Assembly: GCA_028564925.1 (NCBI GenBank)
Contig: CM053028.1
Span: 627,139,380-627,203,379, forward strand
DNA from: Lithobates sylvaticus
Lineage: Eukaryota > Chordata > Amphibia > Anura > Ranidae
DNA length: 64,000 nt
Reading direction: 5' to 3'
Numbering within the stretch: the first letter of the stretch is position 1; every line of letters starts with the position of its first letter. The position numbers and the translations under genes are program-made. The notes under the pieces are model-generated. The model saw nothing but the letters and a program-made list of their open reading frames with translations. It ran no database searches and was not told the DNA's origin. Below are positions 50,909 through 62,030 of this stretch, piece by piece.

Positions 50909-51848
50909 TTTAACCACTTCAATATCGGGCCTATTTTGGCCTATTCTGCTTCATGTAAACATCATTTTTTTTTGCTAGAAAATTACTCAGAACCCCCAAA
51001 CATTATATACGTTTTTTTTTTAGCAGACACCCTAGGGAATAAAATGGCGGTCATTGCAACTTTTTATCTCACACGGTATTTGCGCAATAATTTTTCAAAC
51101 GCCTTTTTTTTGGAAAATAAACGGTTTCATGAATTAAAAAATAACAAAACCGTAAAGCTAGCCCAATTTTTTTATATAATATGAAAGATGATGTTACGCC
51201 GAGTAAATAGATACCTAACATGTCACGCTTTAAAATTGCGCATAATCGTGGAATGGCGCCAAACTTCGGTACTTAATAATCTCCATAGGCGACTCTTTAC
51301 ATTTTTTTACAGGTTACCAGTTTAGAGTTACAGAGGTCTAGTGCTATAATTGTTGCACGCGCTCTAACGCACGCGGCGATACCTCACATCTCTCCTCCAG
51401 GCTGGAAAGCATGAGATTGGTAAAAAAAATTCACGATCTCATGCTGACAGCCGCGATCGCAGCTTTGTTTACTTCTGGGTACCGGGCGTGACGTCATAAC
51501 GTCGCGTCCGGGCCTCCGACGGTCATAGAGATGACTGGTGACCATCTGGTCACCGGAAATCTCCATGCTCGTCATCCGGCGGCGAGCGAATCTTTCTCCG
51601 GGCCCCCGATGGCACGGGAGAGCCCGGAGAAGCACCGGATGGCGGCGGGAGGGGGGGGGCGTCCCCTCCTGTTGCCTATAAGAACGATCAAGCGGTGGAA
51701 CTGCTGCTATGATCATTCTTATCGTGCACAGAATCGCTGGCCAGAAATATTGATATCTGAATGGTGCCTGTAGCTGCACGCATCATTCAGATATCCCCAC
51801 TCAATGTCAAGGACGTCATATGACGTCCTTGGTATTGAAGTGGTTAAA
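50909..51848. mobile_element. Complete type-A AACCACTTC element with 16-bp inverted termini
   Basis: TTTAACCACTTCAATA (50,909-50,924) and its exact inverse (51,833-51,848) bound a 940-bp non-coding element. Just inside the right end is a 22-bp perfect palindrome centred on 51,819/51,820 containing GACGTCATATGACGTC. TTAA at both outer edges could be either part of the terminus or a target duplication, which would point to a piggyBac- or Kolobok-like mechanism. This is the only copy in the window with both ends clear. Confidence 0.85.
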
Positions 51849-52665
51849 GCACCTGTCACTTAAAGCGGAGTTCCACACAAAAATGGAACTACCGCTTTTC
51901 GGAACCCTCCCCCCTCCAGTGTCACAATTGTCTAATACAGGTATCTAACTCCCACTTCCAGGCATAGATACCCGCGCCACCCGCAGGCATCTAAGCCACT
52001 CCCCCCCACTGTCTTCTGGGAGACACACACAGTGTAGCGGATCCTCAAGTCTGCTGGGAAATCCTTGAAGCTGAGGAAGTGCTAACTTATCCACGGCCAC
52101 CTTTTACCCCCCCCCCCCCCCCCCTAGTAACTGGACGACACACAGTTCGGGGAGTCAATGAACAACTTTATTTAGTCACAGCTGGCTTTTATATGCTTCC
52201 CCATGTAAGGGGTTTCTTAACTCATTTTCCAGGGGCATTCCCCTAACAATAAAACCGTGCCCTACACATGACTAGGAGTGTAATTACATCCCGTAGCAGA
52301 TAATTGGGGGATTCGTTAACACACTGAACAATAGGTGAATGGAAAGCTGCCTCAGACCCTACTTAACCCAATTTACTTATTCAGACATCAGTAGACATTC
52401 TGTCTCCACCTCTCCTGGAATGCCCCTTCTAGGTGCCAGAGTTCTTGGCCATCAACCTCACAGTATATTGGGGACTAGATCTTTATATTTCGCTACACAC
52501 AGGTCCCAGGAGACAGCAGGGACCAGTGGGAACATGCAGCGTGAGTCGCACATGTGCAATAGGGAACCAGGAAGTGAAGCCGCAAGGCTTCACTTCCTGA
52601 TTCCCTTACCGAAGATGGCGGCGGCACTTTCTTGGTACTTCAAAGCATCTCCAATATAAGATATC
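51849..52665. other. Spacer with a 20-base C-run
   Basis: It begins with a GCGGAGTTCCACAC-type frog-repeat word. A C-run lies at 52,109-52,128. GAAGTGAAGCC...GGCTTCACTTCC (near 52,571-52,600) forms a short hairpin. No gene is recognised. Confidence 0.4.
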
Positions 52666-53055
52666 CTAGCATGCACTGCTAACCAACAAGCAAACTAGAA
52701 AGACATCATCAGCAGTCACTTCTGGTTCATGTGTATATATTCTGGGAGTATCTGGTGCAGCCCTCACATCTGGTGTGGAGCAGCAGGAAGGTGAGCGGGG
52801 TCTGGACTGGAGTGGAGCAACTAGGAGATGGTACATGTGGTTGTGCAATATGGGAACGCTATAACAGAAGGTGACCAAGACCCAGAGAGAGTGGACCAAG
52901 TAGCAAAGGATCAGCAGAGCTGGGGGACCAGAGCAGGAAAAACTAGCAGATGTCACATATATGGTGTACAGTGTGGGAGCAATATAGCGGGAGGTGAGCA
53001 GGGACCTGGGATAGAGGAGGATCAGCATAGTTGGAGGTTACTATTGAGTGGATGA
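52666..53055. repeat. Diverged ~110-150-bp repeats leading into the 32-bp array
   Basis: Two related segments (around 52,822-52,880 and 52,942-53,010) share GGAGATG.nACAT and AACGCTATAACAGAAGGTGA-like words. They end in GATCAGCATAGTTGG copies that grade into the 32-bp array. Confidence 0.5.
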
Positions 53056-53826
53056 TCAGCATAGTTGGTGGTACTAATAAGCTCAGGATCTGCTAAACAA
53101 GGGTACCAATGAGCTGGGGATCTGCTGAGTGGGGGTACCAATGAGCTGGGGATCTGCTGAGTGGGGGTACCAATGAGCTGGGGATCTGCTGAGTGGGGGT
53201 ACCAATGAGCTGGGGATCTGCTGAGTGGGGGTACCAATGAGCTGGGGATCTGCTGAGTGGGGGTACCAATGAGCTGGGGATCTGTTGAGTGGGGGTACCA
53301 ATGAGCTGGGGATCTGCTGAGTGGGGGTACCAATGAGCTGGGGATCTGCTGAGTGGGGGTACCAATGAGCTGGGGATCTGCTGAGTGGGGGTACCAATGA
53401 GCTGGGGATCTGCTTAGCGGGGGTAGCAATGAGCTGGGGATCTGCTGAGTGGGGGTAGCAATGAGCTGGGGATCTGCTGAGTGGGGGTAGCAATGAGCTG
53501 GGGATCTGCTGAGTGGGGGTACCAATGAGCTGGGGATCTGCTGAGTGGGGGTACCAATGAGTTGGGGATCTGCTGAGTGGGGGTACCAATGAGCTGGGGA
53601 TCTGCTGAGTGGGGGTAGCAATGAGCTGGGGATCTGCTGAGTGGGGGTAGCAATGAGCTGGGGATCTGCTGAGTGGGGGTAGCAATGAGTTGGGAATCTG
53701 CTGAGTGGGGGTACCAATGAGTTGGGGATCTGCTGAGTGGGGGTACCAATGAGCTGGGGATCTGCTGAGTGGGGGTACCAATGAGCTGGGGTTCTGCTGA
53801 GTGGGGGTACCAATGAGCTGGGGTTC
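53056..53826. repeat. 32-bp minisatellite, about 24 units
   Basis: Unit GAGCTGGGGATCTGCTGAGT plus GGGGGTACCAAT. Blocks with TAGCAAT instead of TACCAAT occur twice (53,400-53,470 and 53,600-53,700), suggesting a duplicated multi-unit segment. Because 32 is not a multiple of three, each minus-strand frame cycles through the same 32-residue repeat, giving two artificial frames of about 270-280 codons. Confidence 0.95.
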
Positions 53827-54251
53827 TTCTGGGCTCCTTTTAAACAAACATGCGCACACACTAGCTTCAAAAAAGTATCTTCGGAGCATCAAGCATGTTG
53901 AAGCGGTAGGCTCTTTTAATGTGTGTTAAAGTCGAAGCAAGAGTAAAGGAGCCCTTTAAGGTGCGATTGCCACACAATCCTATTGCCAGAACCATGTTGC
54001 GGGTGCTATTGAAAGATAATGGCGCCCAAATTCATGCCACACGTTGTGCTGCAATTGCCACATGATTTGGATTCCAAATCGTAAAGTATGAATGGAGCCT
54101 CTATGAGATTTATGTGGTTTTTTTTTTTGGGGTAATTTTTTTTTTTTTTACTATTCATAGGTAAACTTTTTGTTGTTTTTTAGTCTTTTTTTTTTTTTTT
54201 TTTTTTTTATTTATTTTTTTCTTTCTGTATAGTTGCTTTAGCAAAAGACTC
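53827..54251. other. Spacer with poly(T) tracts
   Basis: No gene is visible. T-runs lie at about 54,118-54,128, 54,138-54,149 and 54,186-54,208. The GCGATTGCCACACAAT and GCGGGTGCTATTG words are frog-repeat-like. Confidence 0.4.
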
Positions 54252-54254
54252 TAA

Positions 54255-54704
54255 GGCCTTTTTCACACGGGCGGCTGTTCTGCCGCTGTTAAAAGCATGT
54301 TTTGTTATTTTGAAATTCAGAGAATCTTGGCACAGCGTTTACTTGCAGTACATTGCGATTAGCTGCATTTACGTGCGTTTACATGCGGCTGCGTTTGGAA
54401 CATTCTTGATATTTCTGATATGCTTCCTGTTGTTTTTCTTTGCTTGTTGCCGCTGCTATATGCAGGAGAAATAGTACACTGTGATTACCTGCGGTTATGT
54501 GCATATAGCTGCGCTGCATCGCACCTGGACGCATTCAATTCTATTTTTTTCTATTCACACCGAACCGCATGTAACGAAATCGCAGCTAAACGTTATGTGT
54601 GAATGGGGCCATAGGAAAGCATTGTGTGCTTTTAGCTGTGGTAAAAAAAACTAGAAAATCCGCAGCTAAAAGCACCATTCTATCCGTCCGTGTAAAACAA
54701 AGCC
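54255..54704. mobile_element. Harbinger-like MITE (450 bp)
   Basis: Termini GGCCTTTTTCACACGGGCGG and, inverted, GGCTTTGTTTTACACGGACG, flanked by TAA (54,252-54,254 and 54,705-54,707). The interior has GCGGCTGCG and GCAGCTAAA words typical of this terminus class. The right end is more diverged. Confidence 0.75.
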
Positions 54705-55298
54705 TAAATTGAAAAAAAAAATGGCGGTTGAGCCCCAGAATCCACCAGGAAATGGCTTTCTATAGGGGTGGCAAGGGCTGCTTCTCACCTGATTGAGACC
54801 TAAACCAGTAGACCCGTAGAGGACCCATAGAGGAAAGGGAAAGCTTGCTCTGGTCCATACGGGGTGTACGGGCTGGAGCTCAACTGGTTAAATGTTTTTC
54901 CAGGGGAATACTTTATGGATTATTCTTTATGGTGATCAATTATTGTAAACAGATATAAGCGGACTCTACTTTGTTATATTGTATGAACCGTCTGACCGTA
55001 AGCCTGTGACTGCGGCAAATCTTGTGAACTCTCCGGTTACACATCCAAAGTTTGCTGTCATAGTTGAGTGTCGAAGCACAAAAATTGATTATTCCGGCTT
55101 GGTCTATGCGTATAGACAAACATGGGTGTAACAAGGACTTGACGTGTCCGGTGGCAAAATCGAAGGGGTCCTCCACCCTTTTCTCACTACTACAGTGCAC
55201 AATTTAAAGTGTATCTAAACCAAAGGATAAAAATATAATGTATTGTAGCTTAGATGTGGTGGTGGCATTAGAATTTTTTCCAATTTTTATTTTTTTTT

Positions 55299-55336
<38 letters not shown>

Positions 55337-55399
55337 TTCCTGTCTACATTGACAAAACTCACACACCAATGGAGAAGCAGTGTTGTCACCCTAAGACAG
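54705..55399. other. Spacer without recognised genes
   Basis: No gene is visible. T-runs with few interruptions fill about 55,286-55,330. Confidence 0.4.
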
Positions 55400-55407
55400 G
55401 GCGAATG

Positions 55408-55723
55408 CAGGGCCGGTGCTACCACTAGGCAAACTAGGCAGCCGCCTAGGGCGCCAGGCCAGTGGTGTTCCTACTCTCTTCTCTCTGCAGCAAGCAACTT
55501 AGTCTCAGCATTAGCAGGCAGGATGGAGGACTGTATCTGTGTCCCAAATACCAAATGAATGGAAGCAAGAAAACATTCATTGATGGGCGCTAGTGAGGCT
55601 GCATTTGATGGGCGCTGGTGGACTGCATTTGATGGACGGGGGGGGGGAGTCAGGGGTGGAGCCAAGGGGGGGCGTCAAAATTAGGTTTTGCCTAGGGTGT
55701 CAAAAATCCTTGCACCAGCCCTG
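55408..55723. mobile_element. hAT-type MITE (316 bp) with perfect 8-bp duplication
   Basis: Termini CAGGGCCGGTGCTACCACTA and, inverted, CAGGGCTGGTGCAAGGATTT. GGCGAATG flanks both sides (55,400-55,407 and 55,724-55,731). It contains CTGCATTTGATGGGCGCTGG in two to three imperfect copies and a G-run. It does not code for protein. Confidence 0.92.
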
Positions 55724-55869
55724 GGCGAATGCACACATCACCCTTTCCTTTTCTCCATTACCTGGGGGGCATTCCTGTTCAAATCGCATGCAATTCTTTG
55801 CAGAGCGATTTGAGCCCATTCATTTTGTAGCAGTAGTCGGCGGTAAAAAAAGCGGTGCAACCCTACATC

Positions 55870-56069
55870 TAGAGACAAATTAAACAGGAGCCAGTTAACT
55901 GACCAGCATGTCTTTGGAGTGTGGAGGAAACCAAAGTACCCGGAGGAAACCCACACAGGCACAGGGAGAACATGCAAACTGTGTACAGGTAGTGTCTTGG
56001 CTGGGATTCCAACCGAGGACCCCCAGTGCTGCAAAGCACAAACGCTAACCATTAAGCTACCATACTGGT
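55870..56069 (-). mobile_element. tRNA-derived SINE
   Basis: On the minus strand the head has a pol III A box (TAGCTTAATGGTTAGCG, 56,043-56,059) and B box (GGTTGGAATCC, 56,004-56,014). The conserved body follows, with CATGTTCTCCCTGTGCCTGT, GGGTTTCCTCCGGGTACTTT and CCACACTCCAAAGACATGC. I know this body from V-SINE/HE1-like vertebrate SINEs. The tail beyond GTTAACTGGCTCC is unclear. The family name is from memory; the tRNA-like promoter is seen directly. Confidence 0.8.
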
Positions 56070-56077
56070 CTTCATTT

Positions 56078-56441
56078 TTAACCACTTCCGCCCCGGAAGG
56101 TTTTAACCCCTAATGACCAGGCCATTTTTTGCGATATGACACTGCATTGCTTTAACTGACAATTGCGCGGTCATGCGATGTTGTACCCAAATAAAACTGC
56201 GGTTTTTATTTTTTTTTGCGCTATAAACCAAAAAAAGAGCGGCAATTTAGAAAAATATTTTTTTTTACTTTCTGCTATAAAACTCATCCAAAAAAAATAT
56301 GTAAAAAAAATCGAATTTATTCATCAATTTAGGCCAATATGTATTCTGCTACATATTTTTGGTACAAAAATCCCAATAAGTGTATATTGATTGGTTTGCA
56401 CAAAAGTTACCACGTCTACAAACTATAGGATATTTTTATGG

Positions 56442-56481
<40 letters not shown>

Positions 56482-56790
56482 GGGACTACGACATTGCGGC
56501 GGACAAATCGTACACCTAACTGACACTTTTTGGGGACCAGTGACACTACTACAGTGATCAGTGCTAAAAAAAATGCACTGTTACTGTAAATAACACTGGC
56601 AGGGAGGAAGTTAACATTAGGGGAGATCAAAGGGTTAAGTGTGCTCCTAGGGGATGCTTCCTAACTGGGGGGGGGGGGAGGTGGACTGAATGGAGGAAGA
56701 GAGACATCTGTGTTCCTGATTAGCAGGAACACAAGATCTCTCTCTCTTCCTCTGTGATAGAACAACGGTCTGCCCTGTTTACATAGGCAG
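56078..56790 (+). repeat. AACCACTTC-superfamily type-B copy
   Basis: Starts TTAACCACTTCCGCCCCGG and contains the type-B words in order through CAGACGGCCG. A T-run of about 37 bases sits at 56,443-56,479 in place of the usual T-run. Its right end merges with the 174-bp tandem repeat. Confidence 0.85.
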
Positions 56791-56799
56791 ACGGCCGTT

Positions 56800-56869
56800 C
56801 GGCCTACCATGGCCGGGAGTGCATTTTTGGCCTCCGATGACCATTTTCGGCCTCTCAGGGCCAGGAGTG

Positions 56870-56904
<35 letters not shown>

Positions 56905-57420
56905 GCCTTCGAGGACCGATTTTGGCCCCTTCGGCCAATTTTTCTGCCTCCTTTGGCTTCCGAGGACCATTTTCGGGCTACCATGGCCGGGAGTGCAATT
57001 TTGGCCTCCGATGACCATTTTTGACCTCTCAGGGCCAGGAGTGCAATTTTTTATTTTTTTGGCCTTTGAGGACCGATTTTGGCCCCTTCGGACCATTTTT
57101 CTGCCTCCCAGGCCCAGGAGAGCAATTTTGGCTTCCGAGGGCCATTTTCGTCCTACCATGGCAGGGAGTGCAATTTTGGCCTCCGATGACCATTTTCGGC
57201 CTCTCAGGGCCAGGAGTGCAATTTTTTTTTTTGGCCTTTGAGGACCGATTTTGGCCCCTTTTGGACCATTTTTCTGCCTCCCAGGCCCAGGAGAGCAATT
57301 TTGGCTTCCGAGGACCATTTTCGGCCTACCATGGCCGGGAGTGCAATTTTGGCCTCCGATGATAATTTTCGACCTCCCAGGCCCAGGAGAGCAATTTTGG
57401 CCTCCCTAGGACAATGTTCA
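56800..57420. repeat. ~174-bp tandem repeat, about 3.5 units
   Basis: The phrase CCATGGCCGGGAGTGCAATT recurs near 56,807, 56,981, 57,156 (as CCATGGCAGG) and 57,329. Each unit is itself made of related sub-units (GGCCTCCGATGACCATTTTC, GGCCTTTGAGGACCGATTTT, GGCTTCCGAGGACCATTTTC). Since 174 is a multiple of three, long frames stay open on both strands; none resembles a known protein. Confidence 0.9.
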
Positions 57421-57673
57421 GCCTCCAGAAGACAATACAACATAGAGGCACGTTGTTTCGCACAGCCGGCCGCCCAGATGCAGTATATGTGTGGACTGAA
57501 CTGGTGGCTTCATCATTCGGAGCTAGAGCTTGGCGATCTAATCTGCCGGCAGTCTTGTTTCTATTCCCACCACACACATTCCTGGATCACAGGCTCCTCT
57601 GTAGCGGGTGCTGTAGCGATTACCAGCTGGACACTGGATATATCGCAGATCAATATACACATTTGCCAGCACG
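57421..57673. other. Spacer without recognised genes
   Basis: Mixed sequence between the 174-bp array and the foldback. No motif is recognised. Confidence 0.35.
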
Positions 57674-58071
57674 CCATGGATCTTCAATTGGCGTCCAAAG
57701 TTTTTATTGCAGAGAGATCACATCACAAAAAAAGTACAACGTTGCAGAGCCGTGGAGGACCTAGGGTTGCCACCTCATCCCTTTTAAACCCGAACACCTT
57801 TGAATTACACGGGTTCTGAGGCTAATTAAATGCAGATAAGGCACCAAGTGGATTTAATTACCACCTTAATCAGCCACAGAACCTGTGTAATTCATATGTG
57901 TTCGGGTTTAAAGGAATGAGGTGGCAACCCTAGGAGGACCCCTTCGTCAGGCATGTGATCTCATCTCTGATGAAGAGGTCCTGCACGGCACCCGAAACGT
58001 TGCACTTCTTCTTTTTTGGGGATTTGATCTCTCTGCAATAAATGTTTTGGACGGCAATTGAAGATCCATGG
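57674..58071. repeat. Foldback element with AATAAA arms, interrupted by a hAT MITE
   Basis: 57,674-57,755 and 57,990-58,071 are inverted copies (CCATGGATCTTCAATTG..., ...TTTATTGCAGAGAGATCA). The core on the plus strand is CTCTGATGAAGAGGTCCTGC then CACCCGAAACGTTGC. This is the same layout as 5000-5325. The 171-bp hAT MITE later landed between the arms. Confidence 0.85.
57762..57932. mobile_element. hAT-type MITE (171 bp) with perfect 8-bp duplication
   Basis: TAGGGTTGCCACCTCATCCC and its inverse bound a near-palindromic element, flanked by GGAGGACC at 57,754-57,761 and 57,933-57,940. The internal ATTACACGGGTTCTG and its inverse extend the inverted repeats to about 50 bases. Confidence 0.95.
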
Positions 58072-58439
58072 TGTTCTACTCTGCAGGCAGACCGTTCCTC
58101 CCTTACGGGGGTCTCATCAGTGATGGATTGCAATGAATGGGCAACGCTGTGATTTGTACTATTTTGTAGAACCAGAAAAGTGCTTTGCTGTCATTTTCCC
58201 ATAGAGACGTGTTGGCAGCTCATGAGACAGGATGACGTGACCTAACCACCAAATCCACCCTTTTCAGCTGTAAACAAGGAAACACCTTGGGGGAAGGGAT
58301 TGTCTTCATTCAGAGCCGTGCTGTGCTCGCCGTGCGCTGGAAACAGGTTTTCATGATCACAATCGATCAACGCAATTAAAAACATGAAGCTGAACTGCGG
58401 CCAAATGTGCCGACATAAATATTTGTGATTCTGTTCGGA
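58072..58439. other. Spacer without recognised genes
   Basis: No gene or repeat family is recognised. Confidence 0.35.
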
Positions 58440-58631
58440 TCACTTTTTTGATTTAATCTGGCTTTTGGTGGGATTTGATCGCCTCTGCGTTTTTTTTTTT
58501 TTTTTGCGCTATAAACAAAGACTGCGTCAATTTAAAAAAAAAAAAAAACAATATTTTTTTACTTATTTCTCGAATAAATATCCCCAAAAAATATATAAAA
58601 AAAATTTTTTTTCCCCTCAGTTTAGGCCAAT

Positions 58632-58913
<282 letters not shown>

Positions 58914-58915
58914 TA

Positions 58916-59639
58916 CCGTATTTGCCGGCGTATAAGACGACCCCCTATTTTTCCAGTGAAAACTTAGGTTTGGGGCTATACTCACCATATAAGACTACCC
59001 CCCTTCCGAGGCAACACCATTTACAAAAAAACGTCAGAAAAAAAATAAAAAAAATTTAAAATTAAAAAAACATCAGACTTAACATCAGAAAAAGGAAACT
59101 GGTGAACTACAAGTCCCAGAGATCCCACAATTGGTAGGCAGCAACAATGAATCCTCTCCTCTAAAGCACCATAAATCATACCTGTATTTTAGGGGAGATC
59201 TGGAGCTGGATGTGCAGTGCAGGATGCTTTGTTAATATGTAGAGCATCAAGTACACACAGTATATGATGCTGTGTTAGTACAGTAGCGCAAGGTACACTT
59301 CAGAATACAGTGTGCAGACAGTGTGCACCGCTGAGCCAATCACGGTAGGCATTGTATTTTACTAATCTGTTGATGGATACAAAGACTCATGTAGCCTGCT
59401 CGGATTGGCAGAGGTTGTTATCCAATCCGAGCAGGCTTAGCAGGCTCTGTATTCATCAGAGTGCATCGCCCGCCGGGATTGGCTGAGCGGCGCATACTGT
59501 ATACATATTACAATTTTACAGAGCGCCCGGCGGACTGATATCCATCTGGCGGCTTCTTCACCCGGCGTATAAGACGACCCCCGCTTTTTGGCTGTGTAAT
59601 TTCGGTGTAAAAGGTAGTCTTATACGCCAGAAAATACAG
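58916..59639. mobile_element. Mariner-type non-autonomous element (724 bp)
   Basis: Termini CCGTATTTGCCGGCGTATAA and, inverted, CTGTATTTTCTGGCGTATAA, followed at both ends by GAC and ACC words. TA flanks both ends (58,914-58,915 and 59,640-59,641), as in Tc1/mariner insertions. A second pair of GGCGTATAAGACGACC repeats occurs near 59,564. It carries no transposase. Confidence 0.88.
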
Positions 59640-60255
59640 TATATAATTTTTTTGGTAAAAAAAAAATCGCAATAAGCGTATATTTGGTTTGCGCAAATGT
59701 TATAGCGTCTACAAAATAGGGGATAGTTTTATGGAATTTTTATTATAATTTTTTTTTCTTTTACTAGTAATGGCAGCGATCTTCAATTTTTATCAGGACT
59801 GCGACATTATGGCGGACAGATCGGACGCTTTTGACACTATTTCGGGACCATTGTAATTTATTCAGTGATCAGTGCTATAAATAGCCACTGATTACTGTAT
59901 AAATGACACTGGCAGGGAATCGGTTAAACAATAGGGGGCGATCAAGGGGTTAAGTGTGTCCTAGGTAGTGATTCTAACTGTGGGGGGGATGGGCTAACAC
60001 TGACGTGACCGCGATCACTGCTCCCGATCACAGGGAGCCGTAGATCTCTGTCATGTCACTAGGCAGAATGGGCAAATGCCTTGTTTACATAGGCATCTCC
60101 CCGTTCTGCCACTCGGTCTCACGATCGCGGGCCGCCGGTGAACATCGAGTTTGCGGGACACGCGGGCACGCTCAGGCGGCTGCATGCGTGCCCACGAGGC
60201 TGCATATTTAAAGGGACGTACAAGTACGCCCATTTGCCTGTACGAGACATTCTGC

Positions 60256-60480
60256 CAACTGGCATCCCAGTCTTGGTCCGTAGGGTTCAATATTGAGTTG
60301 GTCAAGCCTTTTGCAGCTATAACGGCTTCAACTTCTCTGTGAAGACTGTCCACAAGGTTTAGGAGTGTGTCTATGGGAATGTTTGACCATTCTTCCAGAA
60401 TTTGTGAGGTCAGGCACTGATGTTGGACGAGAAGGCCTAGCTTGCAGTCATCCCAAAGGTGTTCTATCTATTCTACCCAG
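60256..60480 (-). pseudogene. Tc1/mariner transposase C-terminal fragment
   Basis: On the minus strand, DSLHREVEAVIAAKGL and the following LTNSILNPT match the C-terminal end (normally ...SLPRRVEAVIAAKGGPTQY) of a common Tc1-like transposase. Upstream minus-strand sequence to about 60,480 (GAACACCTTTGGGATGA, GGCCTTCTCGTCCAACATCA) belongs to the same gene. Only this tail is present, embedded at the edge of a type-B repeat. Confidence 0.75.
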
Positions 60481-60499
60481 GAAACGCATTTAACCCTTT

Positions 60500-61475
60500 G
60501 ATCGTCTTTGATGTTAACCCCTTTCCCTGGCAGTGTCAGTACAGTAACGGCACATATTTTTTAGCACTGACCACTGTATTGGTGAAAAAAATAAATGGTC
60601 TTCAAAAAAGTGTCACTTAGTGTCCGATTTGTCCGCTGCAATGTCGCAGTCCCGCTATAAGCCGCTAATTGCCACCATTACTGGTAAGAAAATGAAAATA
60701 AATGAAAATTCCATTTAAATATCCCATAGTTTGTAGGCGCTATAACTTTTGCGAAACCAATCAATGAGTCGCTAATCGTCACCATTACTAGTAAAGAAAT
60801 TAAAATAAATGAAAATTCCATAAAAATATCCCATAGTTCATTGATGGCGAACCTTGGCACCCCAGATGTTTTGGAACTACATTTCCCATGATACTACACA
60901 GCAGAGTGCATGAGCATCATGGGAAATGTAGTTCCAAAACATCTGGGGCGCCAAGGTTCACCATCCCTGCCATAGTTTGGTTTTGCAAAAGTCATAGCGT
61001 CTACAATCAACAAGTCGCTAATCGCCACCATTACTAGTAAAAAAAAAAATTAAATAAATGAAAATTCCATAAAAATATCCCATAGTTTGTAGACGCTATA
61101 ACTTTTGCGAAACCAATCAATATACGCTTATTGAGATATTATTATTTTTTTTATTTTTTTACCAAAAATATGTAGCATATTGGCCTAAACTGATGAAGAA
61201 ATTCTAATTTTTGTATTTATTTATTTTTTAATTCAATTTTTTTTTTAATTGGATATGTTTTATAGCAGAAAGTAAAAAATATTGTTTATTTATTTTTTTC
61301 AGAATTGTCGGTCTTTTTTTGTTTATAGCGCAAAAACTAAAAAGCGCAGAGGTGATCAAATACCACCAAAAGTGGGGGAAAAAAAAAAAGACATACATTT
61401 TATTTGGGTACAGCGTCACACGACCGCGCAGTTCTCAGTTAAAGTAACGCAGTGCCATATCTCAAGAAATGGTTA
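60500..61475 (-). repeat. Type-B AACCACTTC-superfamily copy with internal triplication
   Basis: Reversed type-B words run from GTTAACCCCTTTCCCTGGCA to AGTAACGCAGTGCC. The segment CACCATTACTAGTAAA... AAATGAAAATTCCATAAAAA TATCCCATAGTTTG occurs three times (about 60,673, 60,779 and 61,026), so part of the element was tandemly copied. A foldback MITE sits in the second copy. Confidence 0.82.
60843..60965. mobile_element. Foldback MITE with 50-base arms
   Basis: 60,843-60,892 and 60,916-60,965 are inverted copies at 48 of 50 positions (GATGGCGAACCTTGGCACCC, ..., ACATTTCCCATGAT) with a 23-base loop. I recognise this as a short hAT-like family with TTGATGGCGAACC/CATCCCTG edges. The near-perfect stem suggests recent insertion or gene conversion. 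Confidence 0.9.
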
Positions 61476-62030
61476 ACCTCTAACCTAGTGCTCAGGCTTG
61501 GTTCTGGTAATGAACAGGTTAATGCATGTAAGCCATATATTCATAGGAAGAAACTGACAGCAGTATGTTTATATACCGCCTGTTGCTGAAAAGGCCGTGT
61601 TTACACGTATGTGGGTGGTAAGCGTTTGTTCCAGTTCATATGTTTACCCAGGTCTCATCAGTCTGCAGTCTGTGTTCTCTATCCTGCTGGCGTTTCCTAT
61701 CCGTATAAAACACACGCCTTCATGTTTACTTTTTCAGGCCTAACACTTGCTGCTTGGACATTTGTTTAAACGCCAAATGTTTAGGGCGCTTATTGTGTAC
61801 GAAAAAACGCGACAGCTTCCTGCTGTCAATGGTTGCTAAGGAAGCAGTAGGTGCTTGCTCCCGCCATGTCCTTAGCAACCATATGTGGTCGGCAATCCCT
61901 GGCTCTGAGGAAGAGGGACTGTTCTTCGAAACGCGTAAAGGGCCTTCCTGTGTTACAAGCTGAGCAGTGGGGAACTGGACTCAGTTAGGACACAACTGTC
62001 ATTGCCATGCGTTTGTTAGTATATTACTTG
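61476..62030. other. Spacer with a GAAACGCGT motif and a short hairpin
   Basis: ATGGTTGCTAAGGAAGCAG and TCCTTAGCAACCAT (about 61,830-61,883) are inverted. CTGAGGAAGAGG...TTCTTCGAAACGCGT lies at about 61,907-61,939 and belongs to the same motif family as 2011 and 57,970. No gene is recognised. Confidence 0.5.

Noticed and set aside
50445-51184. Plus-strand frames of 107 and 168 codons as possible STX3 or other exons
   Set aside because: The longer frame runs into a type-A repeat, and neither resembles syntaxin exon 2 (KQLTQDDD...) or any domain I know.
53022-53892. Two minus-strand frames of about 270-280 codons with PTQQIPSSLVPP repeats
   Set aside because: The 32-bp unit cycles through all three frames, which gives an artificial 32-residue repeat.
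55870-56069. A functional tRNA gene on the minus strand
   Set aside because: Only A and B boxes remain; there is no complete cloverleaf, and the sequence continues into a conserved SINE body.
56779-57819. Frames of 140-193 codons on both strands across the 174-bp repeat
   Set aside because: Mirror-image open frames of a tandem repeat; no recognised domain.
57970-58010. A clear hammerhead ribozyme at CTGATGA...CGAAAC
   Set aside because: The helix that should follow CTGATGA directly does not pair cleanly with the bases before GAAAC, and no proper cleavage-site stem is visible. Kept only as a speculative lead in the findings.
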